Below are positions 9,908 to 21,730 of a DNA stretch of 33,346 nt, in pieces. The position numbers and the translations under genes were made by a program. The notes beneath the pieces were generated by a model. That model did no database searches and was not told where the DNA came from. It was given only the letters and a program-made list of their open reading frames with translations. The first letter of the stretch is position 1. Each line of letters begins with the position of its first letter. Source of the stretch: Basidiobolus ranarum (Eukaryota > Basidiobolomycota > Basidiobolomycetes > Basidiobolales); NCBI GenBank assembly GCA_040143965.1, contig JASJQH010006951.1:1-33346 (forward strand), read 5' to 3'.

Positions 9908-12195
9908 CTACTGATCTTTAGGTAAACCACACATTTCACAACTAGAAAGATTAGAAGGGTTAACGAAGGTACAATGTCTACATGGCCAAGTGGACTGAGT
10001 AGCAGATGAGCTACTACCAGTACCAGGGTTAGTATGACCACCATGATCAGTTTCACGAAGAATAGCGAACAAAGTTTGCCAACCAGGAGAACTTTCCAGG
10101 GCCTTAGCATCCACTTCGGAATGAGTAGAAGCAGCTTTACATAGCAAAGATAAATCCATTTTTTCCAATACATTCATTTGTTGAATAAATGCTAGCATAT
10201 GGAAATTCGAAATTCCATGAATATTCTCCGTAGAGGTTAAATACTTTTGAAGTGTGGAAAGTTCCTGTACTTCTAATCCAGTCCGATTCTCTATGGGGAA
10301 GTGGGTGGAGGAGGTGAAGAGTGGATTCGGTTGGGATGGGAATCCATGAGTTACATTCACCAGTAGATACTCTACGGGGAAGCTAGGTTTTGCATTATGG
10401 CTCACTGTAACTCCGTATTCATTCTTATATTTGTAGAATACTTCAGGTACATAGCGTGAAGATGTGGCTTCTTTCACTCGCATAACTGACGGCTTAATGG
10501 ATGGTTCGATGATGTCTGCCTCAACCATAGCCATGCAGGTATTAGACACCTGGTATGAAGATACATCGATATCTCCCGTCTCATTACCTGATACAACACA
10601 GGTAACGAATTTACTAGCGAATTGTCCAGATGCACTCCATTTCGAAGGGTTAGGGTTTTTCGCTTGCATAGCAGCTGTGAAGGTAATCTCAAGAGAGGAA
10701 AGGAAGTAAGAGTCGATATGTCTTTTGCAAACCACTTTTCCTTGACCAGTACCATCATCCAAGAGATCAGTATAGATCATTCCCACCTGGATTTAAAAAA
10801 TTACAAGTTAATCCCAAATATTACTGTGAAGGTGGGTTAATCAGAATTTCACCAACTTTAATGAGTCCACATTCGGCAGCAAGCTCATCAATTGACTTCT
10901 CCTCATTCCAAGGAAGGGTCAAAGTTAACCCGTCAGATTCGTTAGTCTGAGGTGGCTCATAAATCGCCTCTACCACAGCCTTTATACCGAGTGGTACCTC
11001 GTTATAGGGTTCGTAACGACCATAAAGGTAACCAAATCTCTGGCTACCAGTGGAACGCCAATAATTGATGAAGTTATCTATCAAACTTGCCGATGAAAAT
11101 TCCACATGATCAACCATTCGAAATGACTAAGAGTAAGAATTAGACTGTTGTTCCGTGAGGGGTTCCAATATGAAATTGACGATTACCTGTCTTTGGAGTG
11201 TAATGGCACTAGGTTGACATTTTGTGCAAATACTCTCAGGCCATGGTGGATGTCCACCTTTACAATTCCTATCGACCTTATAATTAGGTTCTTCCAAAGG
11301 AGGCAAATATGAGGACTTCGCACCACTCTTCTTGTTTTGTACGTTTAGCTGACGAAGGTAAGCATGAAATGACATATGCTTGATTCGATTTTCTTCCAGA
11401 TAGTTCGCGTCAAATGGCTAACAAAACAGCAGTCAATAAGAAATCGAAAGTAAGAGTATATCTTTGACGATGATGAACGTACCTCCAGAGGCATGCAATA
11501 ATCGCACATTCCATTAGAGCCGTGTTTACAACTATGAATCGATAATTGAGAAATCAACAAAATAAGGGATGCTAGTAACAGTAAGAAATACTGACAAATT
11601 CGAATCTCTTCCTCTTTTGATAAGACCATCTTGTTTGTCAAGATAATCATCAACGGGGTCTTGTTTAACGTTATTAAAGAATGTAGTGGGCTCCTTATTC
11701 TCTCGAGTTTCTTCGGCGGCTTTGGCGAGAAGAGCATACAACATATCGCCATGCCTTGAAAAGAAAGTGACAATATAAGCAATTAGGAATTTCTATTCTC
11801 CATCTATTCATTTAAATCCATGGAATTCTCATACTTTAAACCAAGCTGGTCGATGGTGGCTCCATTGGTGGGGAATAAAGTTGCACCTTCTGGACTTCCA
11901 GATAGATTGATACTACTTGGGTCACACTTCAAAGTTTCAGCAAGCTATCATTGATGAAACTATCTGTAAGTAAGTGTTTAACAGCAAATATATCCACATT
12001 TTATCCAATCATTGGGTTGCGTTGTCAAAATAGATAAATCAAGAACCTTTTTAATGGCAATGGATATATCTTCAGAACCATCGATTTGAACTCTACTCGT
12101 CCCTTCGGGCGACCTTATACGAAGAAGCTATCATTTGAAATAATATCGTCAGTTAACCAAATAAAAGTTGAAATCTAGTAGAATATATGTACCAT
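9908..12195 (-). CDS. NPL4: NPL4, ubiquitin-recognition cofactor of Cdc48/p97, with C-terminal NZF finger
   Basis: Eight-exon model, complement of 12195..12193, 12127..12047, 11944..11835, 11754..11596, 11531..11483, 11417..11187, 11126..10857, 10786..9908; 593 aa (human 608). With Ufd1, Npl4 delivers ubiquitylated clients to Cdc48/p97 for ER-associated and nuclear degradation. An N-terminal ubiquitin-like region ([13 protein letters not shown]) is followed by the zf-NPL4 module with Cys119, His121, Cys127, Cys130 and Cys186, His190, Cys198, Cys201 ([15 protein letters not shown]). The Npl4/MPN-like domain follows ([41 protein letters not shown]). Residues 567-593 form an NZF finger (Cys570, Cys573, Cys584, Cys587) with ubiquitin-contacting Thr574-Phe575 and Met586; budding yeast Npl4 lacks this finger. 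Exon 1 contributes only the ATG. Two introns use GTT donors (GTTCTT at 12046, GTTGGT at 10856), the least certain joins. Confidence 0.93.
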
Positions 12196-12527
12196 GGAAT
12201 TTGAAAAGTTTAAAAGGGAATTAAGGGTTAAGAAATATAGTGAGATTTGACAAGTATCAAGTGTGTAAATATAAATATGGAATTCTTGTTGTTTCCTATT
12301 TACGCAAACAACCTTTCTTTTTCTTAAAGTTCTGTGGAAATTTTGATAAACTTGCGCCCCAAGGTATATGATGACATCACCAGGAGGTTGCGTAAGATTC
12401 ATTAGTAATAAAGTATTTGGTTTAATTCTAGTGGTTTTATTTGTAAGTCTATATAAAATAATGTTATCACTAACAATACTAGTTTAATAATAGGGTTAGT
12501 GTAGTATGAAGTTTCCTATTTGTCATT
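12196..12527. other. Spacer between the MBOAT 3' end and NPL4 promoter
   Basis: This 332-bp stretch on the minus-strand gene chain holds the 3' end of the acyltransferase gene and the promoter of NPL4. A CACTATATTTC element about 45 nt before the NPL4 ATG is TATA-like. A 75-codon ORF at 12175-12402 has no recognisable motif. Confidence 0.5.
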
Positions 12528-13634
12528 TCAAAATAACATTGGTGGAGCCCATATATCTATAACTTGGCTCAAGGGACTGACGAGAAGAGGAGTCACCAAT
12601 ATCAAGAATGTATTGGATATTAGAGCACTAAGCTTTTCAGGAAGTATGTTTTTACCTAGAATTTTCTCTAATCCCACTTGAGTACTAGCTACCCCACCGT
12701 GAACCAAGATAAACATAATATTCTCTATGGTAGGTGGAGAATTAGAGTTCAACATAGCTAGCAACTCATGTACAATAGAGCTTCCAAACAACGCGCAAAA
12801 CCCGGAAAATAAATAAACATGATTCTTCTTTCTTGAGGTAGCTTTCGGACTGACTAAACTGTTGGTGATGGGCTCGAGAATACCGTTACGAAAATTCTCT
12901 TGAAATACTTTGTTCCACCTCACCTTCCAAAAACTCTTTGGTTGTTTGGAAATAGGGGAAGAATTAAATATCGCAGTATATTGTGCACCTGTCAAGAAAC
13001 ACCAAGGATATACCAAAACGAAATGGTAAATCGACACATAAAGGTATACAAGCAAGACATAGAGATATTGCTGAAGGGCAAACTCTGGCTCTTTTAGTGA
13101 CAACAGAGAACGTATGGTCAATTCAGTTTGAAGTGGTTGATAACGAAAATAAAGACGAATCAAATTTGCCGCTAAATACTGAATAATCACGATCATTAAA
13201 TACCATAAAAACGTTCTTTTATTGCGTGGTTTCTTGGTGGCTTTTCCATTAGGTCCGACAAGTGCAAACACCATACGATAATATTCTAGAACCCCTATTT
13301 TCTTCTTTACGGAAGGGGGTGCCAGTACTCCAAGTTTCATCACTCGAAAGGCAAAAAATATACTTCCTCCTTTCAGCATTAGGTTGGCTACAAGTCCTTT
13401 GGGTGAGAAAGTTATGCAAACCCAACCCTGTAAAATCAAGGCTAATAGGGTGATTGTGCGTAAAGTCGCTTTACTTTTTCGTTGGTAAAATGCCCAATAT
13501 TGAAATACCGTCGGTAGTAAAGGAAGTAGTAGCGCAGCACAAGATTGATAAACCGTTAATTTTGGTTTTGGTACAGCCTTGCTGATTAACAGCTCCGATA
13601 AATATCGAATCCCTATTGTCTTTAGTACATTCAT
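12528..13634 (-). CDS. MBOAT/wax-synthase-like membrane O-acyltransferase
   Basis: A single exon of 368 aa with about eight hydrophobic segments (for example 32-48, 61-78, 143-162, 190-212, 281-296, 338-358), so an integral membrane protein, probably of the ER. The motif SFWKVRWNKVFQENFR (234-249) is the signature of the wax-synthase/MBOAT_2 group, and the buried histidine of GSSIVHELL is His289, the expected catalytic residue. Enzymes of this group move acyl groups from acyl-CoA to alcohols, sterols or secondary metabolites; the acceptor cannot be told from sequence. It is intronless, unlike its multi-exon neighbours, which may be a family trait. It lies 332 bp upstream of NPL4 on the same strand, with no functional link evident. 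Confidence 0.85.
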   Translation of the reverse strand: MNVLKTIGIRYLSELLISKAVPKPKLTVYQSCAALLLPLLPTVFQYWAFYQRKSKATLRTITLLALILQGWVCITFSPKGLVANLMLKGGSIFFAFRVMKLGVLAPPSVKKKIGVLEYYRMVFALVGPNGKATKKPRNKRTFLWYLMIVIIQYLAANLIRLYFRYQPLQTELTIRSLLSLKEPEFALQQYLYVLLVYLYVSIYHFVLVYPWCFLTGAQYTAIFNSSPISKQPKSFWKVRWNKVFQENFRNGILEPITNSLVSPKATSRKKNHVYLFSGFCALFGSSIVHELLAMLNSNSPPTIENIMFILVHGGVASTQVGLEKILGKNILPEKLSALISNTFLILVTPLLVSPLSQVIDIWAPPMLF

Positions 13635-13856
13635 AGTTTAAACGGGAAGAGCTATATGTAATATGAAGAACAGCCTTTTATTTACATTGTTTTCATTATA
13701 ATATGCCTGTCCAATCGTAATATTGCTCGGTTTGTATGAAAACAACCTATTTGGGTCAGCAAATATACTCATATTGAGAGTTCAATAAGTAAAAAATGCA
13801 CCATATATAGACTAAAGTCAATTCAATTCAGCAAACAAAAGGTAATTTTTAATGGT

Positions 13857-13862
13857 TTTATT
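13857..13862 (-). terminator. Polyadenylation signal of eL33 gene
   Basis: AATAAA on the minus strand, 49 nt after the eL33 stop codon. Confidence 0.5.
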
Positions 13863-13910
13863 CAAGCGAAGGCAAGATGTCATGCTGTATAAAAGGTAGC
13901 AGGAGATTAT

Positions 13911-14461
13911 TTAAACACGGGATGGGTACATCATAATACGAACGCTAGCACCGAAGGAGTGAGCAGGCAAGTTGGAACGGAACTTGGCCTTGACGACACC
14001 AGAGTTACCGTGGGGACGGGTAACACGACCCCAGATAACACGGACCTTGGAGCCATTGATTTCGCGCTTGGCACGGTAGATATAAGCGACACGCTTACCA
14101 AGGTAGAATTGGGTATCTTCCTTGGTGGCAACGTTCTCAAGCTGGATGAGAGAAGTGTTGACTCTTTGGTTACGCTTAGCGCGCTTGTAGCCTAGGAAAC
14201 GGCCCTTGGTATAAAGACTGTAATTATAGTAAAAAATTCACAGGTTAGAATAGTTCAAACTAATCGAAGCAAGTAGAATTCATTGAGACAGGTGGCTAAC
14301 TCATAAAAACCTTGTATATCCGTAGATAAGATGGATGCATTATTCCACTTATTCGATACTCGGGTAGTTTATGAGCAGCTTTCGTTATGGTGCCTCCACT
14401 ATCTTTGTCAAGCCGTTACAAAGTAAAACTATAATAATACTAACCGAACAGGTTGGCTCAT
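13911..14461 (-). CDS. RPL33: Ribosomal protein eL33 (L33/L35A), large subunit
   Basis: Model complement(14461..14445, 14217..13911), 107 aa, equal to the yeast length. Exon 1 encodes only M-S-Q-P-V and two bases of the next Arg codon; the join gives [18 protein letters not shown], the conserved start of the family. The rest is strongly conserved: [50 protein letters not shown] and the ending MMYPSRV. It is a structural component of the cytosolic 60S subunit. The single intron (14444-14218, 227 nt, GTTAGT donor) lies directly after the first codons, the usual place in fungal ribosomal protein genes, and is three to four times longer than others here. Codon choice is C-ending rich (ACC, GTC, CGT), as expected for high expression. 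Confidence 0.96.
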
Positions 14462-14695
14462 TGTGAGATCAACGTCTACGTGTGCAGAGAACAAAAGAAA
14501 GAGAGTCCCAAAAAGATCCAGTCTTCTTGACTATATGCTTTGACCCAGGCTAGCTACGTAAAAAAAACTTGATCTTTTCATTTTTTTCTTGTACAAAACA
14601 GTCCACCATCCCCGATAGATGATTGGTTGAATGGATTCAAATGAGATTACACTAGTAATGGACAAATGTTATAATACAATTCAGTTTATTCACAG

Positions 14696-15856
14696 TTAAA
14701 GTTTCTCATAAAGGCGTACAAAGTAACGCATATTGTTAAGGTCTAGAGGATAGCGCAAGTGACTGGGGTATCTATACCATCTTGCGTTATCGCTAATAAC
14801 TGGAGCGAAATGATTCTTCAAAGCATCAAATAGCATGTAAATCATATACGTACGCTCTCCAACTTGCAGGTTGGAAAATGAACCAGCAGAGTCTACAATC
14901 TATTTTCATAATTAGCCGTCAGATTCGGAAAGAAAATGTATTCATTCAACTTACCAGTAGATGTGACCCTTTTCGCATATTCTTGATCAATAGACTGATC
15001 ATATCCATAGCTCGCTTTTTAGTGACAAATAGCTCGTTCATAACGAACATGGCTGTAATAAGATCTGCCTTTTGAAATTGCTCTTCTAGTTGAGGTGTAG
15101 TTTCCAAAACGCTTCCCATTGAGAACTCGCATTTTAAGTGATTTTCTTGTAGATCCCATCTATTACGCATAGTTACTTCCAAGTCTTCTAGTACCTTACT
15201 CCAGTCTGCAATATCTTGGGTATGACACACGATCTCTTGCTTTTCTGATGGCGCATGTAACATAGCTGCAGATATACCGACTAGTTCACTTCCAGTACCG
15301 GCACCCATACAATAAAGATGGGATTTTCTACTCAATATTGCCTGTAGTTCCGGCTCTGTACTGAACAAGTTGTAGTAACAAAGAGCTCTAGCTGGGATAT
15401 ATTGTGCAGTATATACGGGGAGGTGTTCAGGAACACTAAAGACTCCGTCATAATCTCGGACATAAAAGAGTGACTTTATGTTTTGTAAAGTTTCTCTAAA
15501 ATCTGGAAGCTGAAAGCTATCGTTACATGCGATTTGTATCATATTAAGAATCTCTGGAAACAATGAAAGCTTTAGTAAGAGAAAAATGGAGGGATTATAA
15601 TACTAGTCACTCTAGTCAAATTACCTTGTTCCGGGTCTTTACCAAAGATTTTTTTCGCTCTTGAAACGTTGGTTTTCTTCTTTATCACCTTTTTCTTCTC
15701 ATTCTTATCTTTGGTAGTTGTGGAAGTCGATTTTTTCTTACTTTCAGATAAAGATAATTGTTTCACTTGGTCAGTTAACTCGGATGGTGTAGTTTGTTCG
15801 GTTACTGGTTTAACCTCCGAACTGGCCGTATCTGTTTCCTTTACTTTGGTTGACAT
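14696..15856 (-). CDS. BMT6: 25S rRNA uridine-N3 methyltransferase, Bmt6 type
   Basis: Model complement(15856..15625, 15553..14955, 14899..14696), 344 aa (yeast Bmt6 about 365). Introns are 71 and 55 nt with good consensus. Residues 1-75 are Ser/Thr/Lys-rich and low in complexity, with poly-lysine clusters that suit nucleolar targeting. The body is the fungal Bmt6 family: TAQYIPARALCYYNLF, then the S-adenosylmethionine glycine loop CMGAGTGSE (Gly161-Gly165), then LITAMFVMNELF as the post-strand-4 segment. The C terminus contains RTYMIYMLFDAL and ARWYRYP near the end. In yeast the enzyme makes m3U in 25S rRNA of the large subunit. It lies just upstream of eL33 on the same strand; both serve the 60S subunit, but with 235 bp between them this may be chance. 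Confidence 0.9.
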
Positions 15857-16209
15857 TCTTTAAACTAAATGTCACTTATTCTCACCGAAGTATTGGTCAG
15901 AATATCGAAAAGGAAGTCGGGAAAATATCAATAACTTAATAGATAAACCATGATAAATATTGAATTTTTTTCCATCTTTATTTAGATTGAACATTCAAAT
16001 GATTTTGATTAGGTTAGTCTGGGATTAAATAACACAGAAAGCCTCAACTTGGACTACATGCTCAGATGCATGGATTATTATATACGTTTATTATTATTTG
16101 GATTTTGTAAAGAAAGGAAGGATTTTGGAGTCATAGAAGGCATTATAATGAGGAAAGACATCATGAATTTACAACGATATGGGGGGAGTGTGAAGGTAGA
16201 GCAGGGAGG
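15857..16209. other. Spacer, BMT6 promoter and Rho GEF 3' end
   Basis: The 353-bp gap between two minus-strand genes. It holds the 3' untranslated region of the Rho GEF and the BMT6 promoter. No further ORF or clear regulatory motif is seen. Confidence 0.5.
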
Positions 16210-19200
16210 TTAAAACTCAGAGATATCCTCCTCAGAAAGTTTCCTCACCAAAGGATCCTTCAAATCCTCGGTATTTGACGTGGTATGAGAATTCCATAAG
16301 AGTTGGAATACATATTGTTCATGTTTACGGAATGGTTCCATACCAAGAAATATGCCATGTTTATGTGAACTGGGGTTTAAGCAACGAAGATCATATCCAT
16401 TAATGATCTGTACTAACTCGCCAGATTCAGCGTCTCGTATTTCCATAAATGATGGATCAAATGCAATGATAAAATGTCCGTGGAGTGCTAAGTTCAATGT
16501 TAAATATATGCTTAATAGAAATCTCATGTAATTACTATTCGTTCACTTGTACTTACCAACACTGGTTGGTCGACCTTCCCACTCAATGGTCAGATTAGGT
16601 CGGGTACGGCGTCCAACGTTGTCCAAATGGAAAGCGAATTCTGGTGTTGGACGGAAATTAGTATATGCTCACAAGAAAATATTATTTTCTTCACTTACCA
16701 TTGTAACATAAGAGGAATTCTTGTTTGTTAAGAGAAAACATGGCTAAAGGTCTGCAATTTTCTCGTTTACTAATGAATCCGAATTGAGATTCATCCTCCA
16801 AGTCAGGGATACCTAAATTGAAAAGATTTATGGTTATTCTTCAGTATTATAGGGAGGGAGAGGGAGACTTACTTTTGTTTAAATGGAGTGCATCTAAGTT
16901 GACAATTTCAAATCCCCTTGGACACACTACGTATAATTTTTTCGTTAAAAATTGTACAGAATAGGATTCGGCCCCAATATAAAATTCTTTATATAATCTA
17001 AGGGCGAAGCCGTTGCGTTGACATAATAATTTTCCTTTGATTTTGGGATTTTCCCGAAGAGAGACTGGCTCCAGGACTTTGAAATAAGATTTCAATCCCT
17101 TTAATTTCAAGACTACAACTAGTAGTTTTCCTTGACATAAACCAGCATTGAAAAAGCTAACTTGTGAAGCAAGCTTTTGGCCATGACAGTTAACTGATGA
17201 TTTGGGTAAATCCAGTATATCAGTTGAATATGTCAGTAAAAGTTTGTCTAAATGTAATCCAAGTTTTAAACTAAAGGTATATATAAAGCAAGTGTAAAGA
17301 ATGAATCTTCAAACCTTGGAGAACAAGAACCATATCAATTTGCTCAAGAACTTCTACTTGACGAACTCTTTCAAGAGTAAGAACTTTACAAAAGCTTGCG
17401 GGATCTCCTTCAAATCCAGTATATAAACCATTGATTGTTCCTATGGCAATTTTTCTTTTACCATCACGAGTAGCTGTTGATAGAAAGATTTAAACAAAGT
17501 CTCATGGTAAAAAGCATAAAAAGCATCGCTACTTACTATAGGAACTTGTACATAAAGCTCTCGATTCCATGTCAAAGCGACGGTCTGAAATGCTAACAAG
17601 TTCAAAGATTCTAAGGCACTTGTACATACGCTTGGCCTGTTGTTCCCGAATTCTATCGAACCATTGTTTGCGCTCCGCAAGGGAACTGGCAATCAATGTA
17701 TAGGTTCCTCCCCACTTGCTTAGATTTGTGATACTAAAGGGATACGCAGTTTTGGCAGTATCCTCTCCGGTTGCTATAGCATCATCAGAATGCGTTTGAA
17801 GAGATAGGAATTCAAGTGGGATTGGCTACAATGTTATGGATTAGTAAAGGAATGTTTACATATGTAAGATGAGATTCGTACTCTGGCATAAACTCGATAC
17901 GTAATGTTGCTGGTAGTGAAAGATTTTTTGTCCTTCGCTAACAAAAGTATATGATCAAACAGAATCAACCTTAGACCATGGCCAATGGAGCGCTTCAGCA
18001 CGCCTTCGCGGATCAACTGACGATCGGCCTCGTTCAATTTTAAATCCTGTTGATTGTGTGAGTACAAACGAAAGAGCAGAGATTGGTTGAAAATTTGCTT
18101 GACCAACATACCACATAATCTTCAGATTTGAACTCAATTTTATCTCCTATTTCTTGTAATCTTAAGCGATTCTCAGCACGTCCTGTTTCTTCATTGAGTT
18201 TGTTCAGGAATTCCCTAATTGAACCAATGGCAGAAACCAACATTTGCCGATCAACATTGTCCTCTGGTGTGTACTTCAAGACCCTATCCAAAAGTAAGGG
18301 ATATCGAGCAATTCTTGAAGTGGGTCTAGACAGGAAACTCTCCAAAGGTAATTTACGCGCTTCAGGTTTCTTTTGACATTCCTAAGTAATGGAATTGGTT
18401 AGAACCTAGATACATGCAATGGAATCGATTCCTCATACCTCTAAGAAACTCTCCAAGCCAGATGAGTGGGCACGTTCATTCTTCAAGACACGCCCCGAAT
18501 TGACAGATCCTTTGCTGAATAGAATGTAAGGTTCAAATCTTTCGATGAATTGGACCACCACATCTCCAATGATTTCAACGATAGGCTTTACACTTTGATG
18601 CTCTTTAAAAGCGGCCAAAACTTCCTCATGAAGCTGCTGCAAATCTTGATAGTTCATGAACACATCCTGAACAAACCGATCAGTCTTGTCACTATTAAAG
18701 ACACGGGAGGAGCGCAGTGGTTCAATAAAGAGCTAGATATGGATAGAAATTAGTTTGTGAACAGACATTTCAAATAGTAAATCAATCGCTCTCCCCACCG
18801 AATCATATAATTTCAAGTCGCGAAGGTACTCCTCCTCGGTATAGATGATCTCAAATATGGCAATCTGTCTACTTCTTTCTTTGTCGCTAAGCGTACCAAT
18901 AATTTCGTCCGGTATGGAGGCTATCCACAAATTCTCATACTAAATACTATTTAATACGAATACTCTTCAAAAAGGTACGACTTGAGGCTTACCTCGTTAG
19001 TGGATTGTCGAATTAACTCTGTAGGCTTCCTTATGACGTTGGTTGACGTGTAAAGAGGGGTATCGGCCGCTTGAAGAGTGGTATCGACTCCCTGAAACCA
19101 AACATATTAAGCATCAACGGCTTTATCATCTTGTCTAAAATCATAGATCCATCCTTACTTCATTATCAACAGTCTGTAAGTCATCATTAGGCTTTGGAAG

Positions 19201-20372
19201 GTTCAGAGAATCCGCTTGTGTAGGGGATATCTCTATTCCTTGAACATCTATAAGATCTTGTTGACTTTCCACCGTTTGGGTGGAATCATAACTCTCGAAA
19301 GAATCCATTTCAGGTTTTTTGGGCTCCTCTTCGGCATTCGTATTGCCAAGTTTATAAAACTCTTGATCATTATCCATTAAAGTACGATTATTAGTACTAA
19401 CATGAGAAAACACTCCATGTTCTTGAAGTAATCGACCAATAAGTAATGCGGTTTCTCTTGGAACTCCATCAAGAACATCACATATTGAATCCTGGTTGGG
19501 GAAATCAATTAAAATCCGTTCATAATATTACAGTATAGATGATTATAAACTTCATTAACTTACCACTAGTTCATGACCACTAAAACAATCAAAGTATTCA
19601 TTTGTTTGATTGGGTCCGTATTTGTCAGCGAGATTTTTTAGCAAACCTTCTCGTACCGTAGGCAAAAGTGCTGGGTCATAAGGGTCTATATTGGTACGTG
19701 GGCTTTGATAATCTGTGAAAAATCAAAATTCAGTGATTGTTTGACGCTAGATATTTCTTGGCTTCAATTACCTCGTGGATCAGGAATTGTCATGAAAGGT
19801 TTTTGCTCTGCTTCAGGTGTGTGATATGGGTTCATTCCAGGAGAAATGTGCCGTAAAGAATTATCAGATAAATAGTCTGAAGGGTCGGGCATACGTAAAG
19901 GATGACTAGGATAAGGTAATGTTTCTTCACAAGGAGAACTTAATTGAGTAAACCTTTCTGGGAAATGATTATGGGGTACACCACCACCTGGCATGCCATT
20001 ATATAGGCCAGGATCGGAATGTGTGTAAGTAGTGGGAGGAAAATGTGGAATCCCATAGGGATTTAAACCAAAACCGTAACCACCATAATGAGGATTCAAG
20101 TAATCATAACCTTCTCGTATGTGTTCACTGGGAAAAGAAGGTTGATACGCTGTATGATTTACTCCATAATATTCATGTTGCGGTGCCATCATATGACCAT
20201 GAGTTGGATATGGAAAGCCATATTGCGGAGCAACTACGTTAGAGTCCGGATAGAAATGAGTGTTCTCTGAGGCATTTTCTTTCTCTTTCAACGACCAATA
20301 TTGAGTAGTAGTCGCTAACTCCTCGAGTAACTCACTGGAGTTAGGTGGTTTAGGTGGTGTGGTGTAGGGCAT
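16210..20372 (-). CDS. ROM2: Rho1 guanine nucleotide exchange factor (Rom2/Rgf1 type)
   Basis: Fourteen exons, complement of 20372..19772, 19712..19564, 19491..19159, 19091..18993, 18939..18799, 18732..18439, 18381..18112, 18046..17882, 17825..17537, 17473..17315, 17247..16873, 16812..16699, 16640..16557, 16487..16210; 1,116 aa, all joins in frame. Order: Pro/Tyr/His-rich tail (1-200), DEP domain (about 214-290), acidic linker, DH exchange domain (about 412-612; SRPTSRIARYPLLL near the catalytic helix), PH domain (about 630-765), and C-terminal CNH domain (about 783-1085; LQDKLLLTYSTD, IIAFDPSFMEIRD). This architecture defines the fungal Rho1 activators of the cell wall integrity pathway, acting at the plasma membrane to load GTP on Rho1 for glucan synthase and Pkc1. 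It is shorter than the yeast proteins (about 1,330-1,360 aa) because of the N-terminal tail. The acceptor of intron 4 (18940) could be six bases later. Confidence 0.94.
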
Positions 20373-21730
20373 ATACTAAGTACAACTTTCAAAGTCAAAG
20401 AAAGTAATAAAAAAAGTCTAAAGGATATATACTGTAATCAGAACTGGTTCAAGAACCTGACAAGAAAATAAGATGCAAGGCTCGAAGTAACGAACAGTAA
20501 GGAGCGATTTGTCTCAAAGAGAGTAGTAATATAGATAATAATAACTAAAAACAAAACCAATGAATTTGATTAGATAGCCAGTTGCCATTATATACAGAAT
20601 ACAGAATAATTGTGAGTAGATTCGGCGGGTTTTAAATTTTCAATTGGAGTTTGAAATGTGTTACAAATTTCCAAATAATGATGTATTGTGACTTCTGGAT
20701 GGCAATTGATAGGATCTTCAGCCGCTTTCTGCAATTTACCGCAAATTGTCCAATATTCCATGGATTAGCTTCCAATCAGTATTAAAATTGGCCAGTATTT
20801 AATATTACTTTCTCGATTTATTTTTAGACATTGTTGGAGGCCAATGCAGCATAATCTCAGGTGGTTTCGTAAAGTGGCTTCCATGACAACTGAATGTTCG
20901 ATATTTAAATATTTGTTGGTCATGATTGATTCAAAATACATCGGAATTTCATATTCAGAAAATATCCATATCTCAAGGTATCACACAAACTCGATCGACT
21001 TGGCCAAGTACCTGATACAAGTGGCATGTTGGGTACTCTATACTTGCCAGGCTGTACCAAGGCTGCACCACAACTTCCAAAAGCACATATCAAATACTGG
21101 TGAATTCTGGAATCGTACGTAGATTTATGCATATTGCGCTCAACTCCAATCAACTTTGCTCATGTTGGTGCTCTAACACAATATATATATTTATATATAT
21201 ACACTTTGAATGTGACCCATTACACATGATATGATTTTAGAACCTGACCAATTCCCACTTTCAATATTTCTTAAAATGGTGATGAACATTCAGAAAACGA
21301 ATAGCCAATGGCTCATAGCCCATAGCCCATAACCCATAACCAATAATCGACAATACCTAGTATCCGGACCCCTGTAGATTGTGTTGCAGGATAATGAAGA
21401 GTTGTTGAACACGGCTGAACTTCGATATCTTACTACTGAACCTAGTCTTTGGGTTTCATCTTTAGTTCCTGATGCGCCCAAGCCCCCTTAGACCTGATCA
21501 TATGCTAAGAATGCTTGGACTTTGGCGCTTTGAAACTCCAATTTAGTACTGATCAAATCACATCACATGTCAATATTCGTGTAGTAACTTTTATTCAAAC
21601 GCAGAAAATTAAAAGTACAAGTGGACTAGAGGCTGCATAAATAGTTTAAATAAGGGTCAGAATAGACATAAGGTGGAGAATGGAGGGGGAGGGAGGTTGC
21701 GGTAAAATGACTCTCTTGGATAATATTCAT
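20373..21730. other. Intergenic with simple repeats
   Basis: Contains the promoter side of the Rho GEF and the 3' end of the triacylglycerol lipase gene. A TA-rich microsatellite lies at 21180-21202, and short CCCATAR repeats lie at about 21312-21346. Two overlapping ORFs on opposite strands (20844-21122 plus, 20920-21153 minus) match no family. The minus one contains an odd but unrecognised AFGSCGAALVQPGKY segment. Confidence 0.55.
21180..21202. repeat. TA microsatellite
   Basis: An almost pure run of TA dinucleotides with one interruption. Confidence 0.8.

Noticed and set aside
13931-14195. Other long frames across the eL33 exon on both strands
   Set aside because: Shadows produced by the biased codon use of the ribosomal protein gene.
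20920-21153. Minus-strand frame with AFGSCGAALVQPGKY
   Set aside because: The composition looks almost protein-like, but there is no good ATG, splice site pair or known family; left as unexplained.
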